The notes under the pieces are model-generated. The model saw nothing but the letters and a program-made list of their open reading frames with translations. It ran no database searches and was not told the origin of the DNA. From Deltaproteobacteria bacterium (GTDB lineage: Bacteria > Desulfobacterota > Binatia > Binatales > Binataceae): 19,174 bases of DNA. Shown here one piece after another: positions 15,401 through 19,174 of this stretch. The DNA lies in the NCBI GenBank assembly GCA_021780585.1, contig JAJXYM010000222.1:1-19174 (forward strand), written 5' to 3'. Position 1 is the stretch's first letter. The number at the start of each line of letters is the position of its first letter. The translations under genes were made by a program, and so were the position numbers.

Positions 15401-15657
15401 AAGAACAGGACATAGTCGCCCGCGCGCGCAAAATAGCGCACCGCTGAATCGACCTGGCCTTCGTTTTGCTCAAAGAAGCTTTGCTGTTCACGAATCGTAA
15501 GCGTCCGCGTGAACTTTTTTGGCGCCGGCGCGTTCGGAGTTCCGGCGCAGGCTGGCCCGATCATCATCCCCAAGACGCAAATCAGCGCGACCAGGCCGCC
15601 CATCCCGAATCGAACGAATCCCAACCTGATGCTCGCAAAGGAGTATTTCGCCGACAT
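12433..15657 (-). CDS. Large secreted SBBP-repeat protein with C-terminal Ig-like (HYDIN/ASPM-type) domains
   Basis: 1074 residues. The N-terminus has a signal peptide: basic start, hydrophobic helix about 17-34, and likely cleavage after ACAG near residue 39. Residues about 58-275 form the domain that usually precedes SBBP repeats, beginning FFEQNEGQVD and containing YDSIYPGIDAIYYD. From about 275 to 860 come repeated beta-propeller-like units of the SBBP type, with recurring YSTFFGGSGN, GIAVDGSGDAYVVG and TYSTNFPVT variants. The last 200 residues hold two Ig-like repeats (LVITPPKLTFKGAGVG... and GPRVIKFPATPIG...), each ending in GxGxP/GKG. The protein is probably extracellular or surface-attached; no sortase or PEP-CTERM signal is visible. 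Function is unknown, with structural or adhesive roles likely. GTGGGGG precedes the ATG. It appears monocistronic. Confidence 0.93.
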   Translation of the reverse strand: MSAKYSFASIRLGFVRFGMGGLVALICVLGMMIGPACAGTPNAPAPKKFTRTLTIREQQSFFEQNEGQVDSAVRYFARAGDYVLFLTERGAVLSLAGADATRRGARRATVSVEFIGADPAARIEGTRRLPGRINYFVGNDPKAWRRDVPIYAGARYDSIYPGIDAIYYDHPEALEFDLRIAAGADPKIVRLALHGARRVRLDNAGDLVMTTAAGRLKLLKPVVHEEFPDGRRESIDGRYVMFGSERDGTRMVGFAIARRDARATVVVDPQFVYSSFFGGSGQDFGGLSGLQEFSVAQNFIDVSDVGFGVATGGVANTAYVAGMAYSTNFPFTKGAFQTKRLGALTRSPNAFVAKFDTTKAGAASLIYATFFGGSGNKLGGGSDGDQASGIAVDGSGDAYVVGTTYSTNLPTTNTQVPGGTTFNGSLGPNPRPTNNGFAIELNPAGNGLIYSTYINGADGAVPSRVAIEPGCASECEAFISGSTTSDSYSPANFPVTASTAYQSTNPDANGNSAAFLLVISGAASGTPATLAYGTFLGGSGNTTGGDVATGITVDSDGLAYMTGLTYSTNFPVTGDAYQPANLGAALTTTNAFLTILNPAVGGSGGLEYSTYLGGSGNPALASAVAQAAGDIGTDITLDGNGNIWLVGESASTWAYNPPGFPVTPNAFQADNNNVALGFPSGANFFVSEFSNLPSPALEYSTYLGGQGSVLTPSATVVIPLGDYGTGIRVDSSGTPWITGAVTSLGTFPSATAGNGCFATNNPNDFFSNPVLVSLSINPTSSSIDFETFLPGDIADAPLGIDLDPAGDIYLTGLTYSSPLTSTSNPNGFPITTNAYETINRAFLNHKGLFGSTTNAFLTQIDSTSATCILEGSLVITPPKLTFKGAGVGVGQTQSITISNPGPGSLGINVAQMTPPFTVTAGLGESVIPQGGTAAISVNFMPQQAKPAAARMAITTSAPRKINVTVPVSGKGAPGKLAGPRVIKFPATPIGTPAQMTVTYTNAGAGILGATVGQPTGAYTIISGGGATQMSPGAALNVEIQFTPAKKGPNPGKLFIQTTDPNAKVPVALSGIGTP

Positions 15658-16070
15658 CGCATGCCCCCACGTATGAAAGATTCGCGCTTCGGATATAATT
15701 TTTATTCAAGTTAGGCTACGGCTATCCGTTGCATCAAACGTAACGATAACTTCCAGAGTGAATGTCCTATGGTTAGAATTTTTTGTGACTTCATTCAATA
15801 GCTGTCAAATCCTTTCGATATAACTGTTTTAGATGTTATTGATGCGTACGATTTCTGATACTCCGCAAACCGGCTTGAATCTATCCAACCGTAGACCATC
15901 AGCCCCATGTCAGGCCGGTCACAGACCTTGGCCGCCCGTGCGGCGCTCGATCCCGCGATTCGTGATGCGCTGGAACCGGCGGCGGCTGGCGTGATAACTA
16001 CCGGGGCGTCAGTATTTTCGCGCCACGCCCGCCCCGCGGACGGGCGCAGACCATCCGGGAGTAGTTTGCG
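15658..16070. other. 413-nt divergent intergenic region, partly AT-rich
   Basis: Lies between the divergent SBBP and SDR genes. About 15690-15880 is conspicuously AT-rich relative to the rest of the window and includes TATAAT on the plus strand (15694-15699) and TTGACA on the minus strand (15803-15808), neither with a convincing partner element. A short minus-strand ORF (15795-15908, 37 codons, MGLMVYGWIDSSRFAEYQKS...) occupies part of it; I do not recognise it. The part next to the SDR is GC-rich and ends with GGGAG nine bases before the SDR ATG. No tRNA, IS end or direct repeat was identified. Confidence 0.5.
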
Positions 16071-16853
16071 ATGAGTCTCAGACTGGACGGCAAAATTGCC
16101 CTGATCACCGGCGCCGCGAGCGGAATCGGCCGCGCCAGCGCGATCCGCTTCGCCGAAGAGGGCGCCAACGTCGCCGTCGCCGACCGTCAGGCCGCCGCGG
16201 CCGAGGAGACCGCCGCCGCCGTGCGCAAGCTCGGCCGCAAGGCGATCGCGATCCAGGTCGACGTGAGCGATCCGGCGCAGGTCGCCGCGATGGTCGCGAA
16301 GACCGTCGCCGAACTGGGCCGGCTGGATATCCTGCTGGCGGCGGCCGGCGTCTCCCATGCCCGTTACGGCGAAGGCCAGGTCGTCCATAAGCTGTTGCAC
16401 GAAATCCCGTTCGAGGAATGGCGCCGCCTGATGGCGATCAATCTCGACGGATGCTTCCTGTGCTGTCAGGCCGCCGCGCGGCAGATGATCGCGCAGGGCG
16501 AGGGCGGCAGGATTATCACGATCGCCTCCGGCGCCGCCAAGGTTCCGATCAAAGGTTCCGGCGAATACGCCGTCAGCAAAGCGGGCGTCTGGATGTTGAT
16601 GAAGAACATGGCGCTCGAACTCGGCCGCTTCAATATCACCTGCAACGCGATCGGACCCGGCGTGATCGATACCCCGATGACCAAGGACCTGCAGCAAAAT
16701 TCCAACTTCGGCCGCATGATCGGCCATGCGCCGCTGCGCCGGATCGGCCAGCCCGTCGATGTCGCCAATACCGCGCTGTTTCTGGCCAGCGAGGAGGGCG
16801 GCTACTTCACCGGCTCGATTCTCCATCCGGACGGCGGCCTGATCATGCAATGA
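16071..16853 (+). CDS. Short-chain dehydrogenase/reductase (classical SDR)
   Basis: 260 residues, a normal classical SDR. The cofactor loop TGAASGIG is at 13-20. Asp38 after the second strand (VAVADRQ) suggests preference for NAD(H). The NNAG structural motif is altered to AAAG (90-93). Asn124, Ser153 (IASGAA), Tyr166 and Lys170 (YAVSK) form the catalytic tetrad. The C-terminal part shows NAIGPGVIDTPMT and ends in a typical GGLIMQ. The substrate is not predictable; 3-oxoacyl or secondary-alcohol substrates are typical, and the gene is not in a recognisable pathway cluster. The ribosome site GGGAG supports the start. An overlapping plus-frame through this gene is the upstream shadow of the PKD gene and not separate coding sequence. 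Confidence 0.93.
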   Translation: MSLRLDGKIALITGAASGIGRASAIRFAEEGANVAVADRQAAAAEETAAAVRKLGRKAIAIQVDVSDPAQVAAMVAKTVAELGRLDILLAAAGVSHARYGEGQVVHKLLHEIPFEEWRRLMAINLDGCFLCCQAAARQMIAQGEGGRIITIASGAAKVPIKGSGEYAVSKAGVWMLMKNMALELGRFNITCNAIGPGVIDTPMTKDLQQNSNFGRMIGHAPLRRIGQPVDVANTALFLASEEGGYFTGSILHPDGGLIMQ

Positions 16854-16933
16854 GCGGTCGTGGGCTGAACCGCGGCGCGGCGTTGGCGGAAAACGGCGCG
16901 CCGCCGGTTCGATCCGGGCGCCGCCGAGGGCGG

Positions 16934-16963
16934 CTGAAGCCGGCGCTGCCGATACGCTACAAT
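16934..16963 (+). promoter_or_regulatory. Candidate promoter of the PKD-domain gene
   Basis: TACAAT (16958-16963) is a good -10 element; the best -35 at 18-nt spacing is CTGAAG (16934-16939), which is weak. The predicted start near 16970 would leave about 36 nt of leader before the ATG at 17006. Confidence 0.35.
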
Positions 16964-17005
16964 CGAAGCCAGCGAATTAAAGTGTTCGGAACTTCACGCT
17001 ATCCG

Positions 17006-17566
17006 ATGCGCCGGATCGATCACCCGGACCGGGCCGCCCCCGCCGACGCGGTCGCGCCGCGCCGTGACCTTGCAGCCGTCGCGCGCCAAATCGTGCGATT
17101 GTTCGCGGCGATTGTGCTGATTGCGCTCTGCTGGACGATTTTTGCGCCGCCGGCGCGCGCCCAGGAGGAAATTCTCGGTCCGCTGACCGGTCCGAACAGC
17201 GTCGAACCAGCGCCGCGCGTGGGCGCGCCGCGTCTCATGCCGGTCGACGACTCGATGCCGCCACCGATCCCGCAGCTGCATATCCGCCAGGAGATCACTG
17301 GCTCGATGATGGTGTCGCCGCCATACGGAATCGCGCCGTTGCAAGTCGGCTTCTTCGTGCTTGCGGACGACCCCGAGGGGATCGGCTTCCTCACCTATTC
17401 ATGGAACTTCGGTGACGGCACGGTCTCGTCGCTGCCGCCGGAACTGTACATTTTCCATACCTACCGTAAGCCCGGCACCTACGTCTGCACGCTGACCGCG
17501 ATGACGGTCGACGGTCGCGAGAAAACCTTTATCCAGGGCGTGATCGTCCGGCCGCCCGGCGATTAG
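17006..17566 (+). CDS. Secreted PKD-domain protein
   Basis: 186 residues from ATG 17006. The frame is open far upstream but only through the SDR gene in another frame. The N-terminus has a long basic region, a hydrophobic helix (about 31-48, LFAAIVLIALCWTIF) and a probable signal peptidase site after ARA at residue 52. A Pro-rich linker (55-95) follows. Residues 96-183 form a single PKD (Ig-like) domain with the hallmark YSWNFGDGT (131-139) and a final strand around YRKPGTYVCTLTAMTVDG. PKD domains mediate protein or carbohydrate contacts on exported proteins; no catalytic domain accompanies it. A tandem arginine pair at 19-20 sits before the hydrophobic helix but lacks a full Tat motif. The ribosome site is weak. 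It lies 152 nt after the SDR. Confidence 0.82.
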   Translation: MRRIDHPDRAAPADAVAPRRDLAAVARQIVRLFAAIVLIALCWTIFAPPARAQEEILGPLTGPNSVEPAPRVGAPRLMPVDDSMPPPIPQLHIRQEITGSMMVSPPYGIAPLQVGFFVLADDPEGIGFLTYSWNFGDGTVSSLPPELYIFHTYRKPGTYVCTLTAMTVDGREKTFIQGVIVRPPGD

Positions 17567-17629
17567 CCCGCGCTCCGCCGGACGATCATTGGCCGGTGGG
17601 ATCCAGGACCGGGAGGTTTTCGCGGCCGA

Positions 17630-18352
17630 TCAGAATTTCTCCGTGAACGGGCGGACCTCCAGCTCCATCGTCCATGCGCTGCGGTCCTGATGCGCCAGGT
17701 GCCAGTACGTTTCCGCGATCGCCTCGGGCTTGAGCATGTCGTCGGGCTTTATTTGCGGATAACGGGCGCGGATGCGCGGTGCGTCGATCGCGCCGTCGAC
17801 GTTAATCCAGGCGACGTGAATGCCCTTGGGGCCAAGATCACGCGCCAAAGATTGCGCCAATCCGCGCATCGCGAACTTCCCCGGTCCGAACGCCGCCGAG
17901 CGCGGCCCCGCCTTGACCCCGGCCGTCGCGCCGGTGAACAGCATCACGCCGCGCCCGCGCGCGATCATGTCGGGCGCAACCGCCTTGGCCGAAAGAAACG
18001 CGCCGAAGGCGTTTACCCGCCAGGTCGCCTCGAACTGTTCCGGCGTGATTTCGACGATATTGCCCCACGTTCCCGTGCCGGCGTTATAGAGCAGCAGGTC
18101 GGGCGGACCGAGCCGTTCGCGAATCAGGGCGAAGGCCGCTTCGACTTGCGCACGGTCGCCGATATCGGCCGGCGCTTCCATCACGGTCGCCCCGCCCGCG
18201 CGTAATTCGTCGGCCAATTCCTTGAGATACCCCGCGCCGCGAGCATTGATCGCGACGGCGTAGTCGCGAGCGAAGCGCCGCGCCAGAGCCGCGCCCAGCC
18301 CCGGACCGACGCCCGTCACCACCGCGATCGGTTTATCGCTCATCTTGGCCAT
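17630..18352 (-). CDS. SDR-family protein with Phe in place of the catalytic Tyr
   Basis: 240 residues. The cofactor loop TGVGPGLG (13-20), Asp63 in PADIGD and YNAG (89-92, for NNAG) mark an SDR, and Asn114 is present in RVNAFGAF. At the active site the motif is F155-GPG-K159 (AAFGPGKFAMRG) instead of YxxxK, and the region where Ser is expected reads FTGATAG. The segment GPRSAAFGPGKFAMRGLAQS resembles a subfamily, known to me from memory, that reads (A)AFxxAKFALRGLAQS. The enzyme may therefore be non-classical or use another acid. AAGGTGA before the ATG supports the start; Met4 is an alternative. It lies 54 nt downstream of the carbonic anhydrase gene on the same strand and may be co-transcribed. 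Confidence 0.9.
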   Translation of the reverse strand: MAKMSDKPIAVVTGVGPGLGAALARRFARDYAVAINARGAGYLKELADELRAGGATVMEAPADIGDRAQVEAAFALIRERLGPPDLLLYNAGTGTWGNIVEITPEQFEATWRVNAFGAFLSAKAVAPDMIARGRGVMLFTGATAGVKAGPRSAAFGPGKFAMRGLAQSLARDLGPKGIHVAWINVDGAIDAPRIRARYPQIKPDDMLKPEAIAETYWHLAHQDRSAWTMELEVRPFTEKF

Positions 18353-18406
18353 GATTGAGTCACCTTGTCTCTGGTTGGACCGTCACGGTGAACGAACCGG
18401 CGGACG

Positions 18407-19072
18407 CTATTCGCCCCCCAAGATGATCACCCGGCCGGTCGTCATGTCGTAGCGGGCGGCCGCAATCTTGATCTTGCCTTCGGCGACCAATGGCGCCAGT
18501 TGCGGCTCCGCCGCAAGCCGCGCCGCGACCAGGATGGCGTTGGCCGAAATCGCCGCCGAGATGTGATCGCCTTTGGCGTCGGCAGTGTCCTTTACGGCCG
18601 GATAGATGTTTTGCAGCATCTCCCCGGCGTGCTTGTCAGGATAGACCTTGACCGCCGCGGTCACCGCGCCGCACAGATCATGGCCCATCACGAGCACCAG
18701 CCGCGCGCCTCCATATTCGACGCCGTAGGCGATCGTCTCGAGCAGCATCCGGTCGTAAGTGTTGCCCGCGACCCGCACGACGAAGAGATCGCCGATACCC
18801 TGGTCGAACACAATTTCCGGCGGCACACGCGCGTCCGAGCAGGTGAGAATCACCGCGATCGGATGCTGTGGCGCCGCCGAGGGGCGGGCGTTCGGATGCT
18901 CCGGATGGCCGGAGACATAGCGCGAGTTGCCCTCGAGCAGGCGTTGCAGCGCCTCGGCTGGCGGCGGTCCCGGCGGGCTTGCCGGGAGCACCGGACCGGC
19001 GCTGCCGAAAAGTCCGCTCATAGTGATAATTAGCGTCATAATCGTCAGCTTCCGCACGAAGTTTAATCGCAT
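18407..19072 (-). CDS. Exported beta-carbonic anhydrase
   Basis: 221 residues; catalyses reversible CO2 hydration. The beta-class zinc site is complete: Cys78 and Asp80 with Arg82 in LTCSDARVPPE, and His131/Cys134 in MGHDLCGAV. The family blocks FVVRVAGN and LVLVMGHDLCGAV are clear. Unusually for many beta enzymes, it has an N-terminal hydrophobic signal (residues about 8-30) after a basic start, followed by a Pro-rich linker (SPPGPPPAEA), so it is probably periplasmic. The region after the second zinc motif is the normal helical finish, ending GRVIILGGE. A -10-like TATAGT (19094-19099, minus strand) lies 22 nt before the ATG, and the ribosome site (TTGAGG) is weak. An atypical SDR follows 54 nt downstream. 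Confidence 0.95.
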   Translation of the reverse strand: MRLNFVRKLTIMTLIITMSGLFGSAGPVLPASPPGPPPAEALQRLLEGNSRYVSGHPEHPNARPSAAPQHPIAVILTCSDARVPPEIVFDQGIGDLFVVRVAGNTYDRMLLETIAYGVEYGGARLVLVMGHDLCGAVTAAVKVYPDKHAGEMLQNIYPAVKDTADAKGDHISAAISANAILVAARLAAEPQLAPLVAEGKIKIAAARYDMTTGRVIILGGE

Positions 19073-19100
19073 CGGGATGCCTCAAGGCTGCGCACTATAC

Positions 19101-19145
19101 GATAGCGAAACCCGAAGATAGCGGGTCGGCGCGACTCGCGCTATC
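19101..19145. promoter_or_regulatory. Three-copy GATAGCG motif upstream of the carbonic anhydrase
   Basis: GATAGCG occurs at 19101-19107 and 19117-19123 as direct repeats 16 nt apart, and in inverted orientation (CGCTATC) at 19139-19145. The set lies directly upstream of the candidate -10 (19094-19099) of the carbonic anhydrase gene, so it may be a regulator binding site. Confidence 0.35.
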
Positions 19146-19146
19146 G

Positions 19147-19163
19147 GGGGGTGGCCGACCCCC
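19147..19163. other. GC-rich hairpin at the window end
   Basis: GGGGGT and ACCCCC pair perfectly around a GGCCG loop. It lies near the window edge, upstream of the carbonic anhydrase promoter region; it may terminate a gene outside the window. Nothing else supports a role. Confidence 0.3.
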
Positions 19164-19174
19164 GCCGGCGCTTC

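Noticed and set aside
15658..16070. tRNA gene or insertion-sequence end in the AT-rich intergenic region
   Set aside because: No cloverleaf, terminal inverted repeats or target duplication could be found by eye.
16418..17005. N-terminal extension of the PKD-protein frame
   Set aside because: It overlaps the SDR gene in another frame and is Arg/Asp/Gln-rich; the signal peptide starts right after ATG 17006.
1..19174. CRISPR array or tandem repeat array
   Set aside because: No regularly spaced identical repeats were seen; the only repetition is protein-level in the SBBP gene.

Overview
The window is high-GC chromosomal DNA with tightly packed genes on both strands. Alternating short operons, many Shine-Dalgarno starts and the enzyme repertoire point to a Gram-negative-type soil or groundwater bacterium. 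My best guess is an uncultured deltaproteobacterial-like lineage such as Binatota, or an acidobacterium. This rests on general character (fatty-acid oxidation enzymes, many SDRs, SBBP-repeat exoprotein) and not on a marker gene, so it is only a guess.

Layout. 1-202 (-): the first part of an XRE-family regulator, frameshifted as read here. 465-3298 (-): a four-gene housekeeping run, in transcription order DUF1054/YktB-like protein, gpsA, a tiny double Cys3His protein, and dapB. 3445-5682 (+): an acyl-CoA dehydrogenase and, 12 nt downstream, the arsenosugar radical SAM enzyme arsS. 5768-6931 (+): a serine beta-lactamase-like esterase followed by a hairpin. 7024-10866 (+): an arsenic operon of arsR, arsC, a two-domain sulfurtransferase, an arsenate-reductase-like/VOC fusion, and acr3. 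10955-11299 (+): an unrecognised small protein. 11402-12295 (-): an alpha/beta hydrolase. 12433-15657 (-): a 1074-residue secreted SBBP-repeat protein. 15658-16070: a partly AT-rich intergenic region. 16071-17566 (+): an SDR and a secreted PKD-domain protein. 17630-19072 (-): an atypical SDR and an exported beta-carbonic anhydrase.

The most interesting part is the arsenic block. ArsR (Cys91/Cys92/Cys99 sensor site) appears to repress a promoter whose -10 element and the arsR start codon both lie in one 26-nt palindrome; the spacing predicts an almost leaderless mRNA. ArsR overlaps arsC by ATGA, and the sulfurtransferase overlaps the fusion gene by ATGA, so both pairs look translationally coupled. 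Arsenate would be reduced by ArsC and arsenite exported by Acr3 (Cys131 and Glu307 present). The sulfurtransferase plus the fusion form an unusual insert between arsC and acr3. The fusion keeps the CX5R phosphatase loop and a complete His/His/Glu VOC metal site, but lacks the third redox Cys of the arsenate reductase triad and the vicinal Cys pair I recall for ArsI C-As lyases. Just before the insert sits a 16-codon ORF with a good ribosome site that resembles the first codons of acr3, which suggests the pair was inserted at the old acr3 start. ArsS 1.3 kb upstream suggests the organism also makes organoarsenicals, although no arsM is present here.

The remaining genes are ordinary lysine/phospholipid metabolism, oxidoreductases and exported proteins, with local oddities listed under findings.
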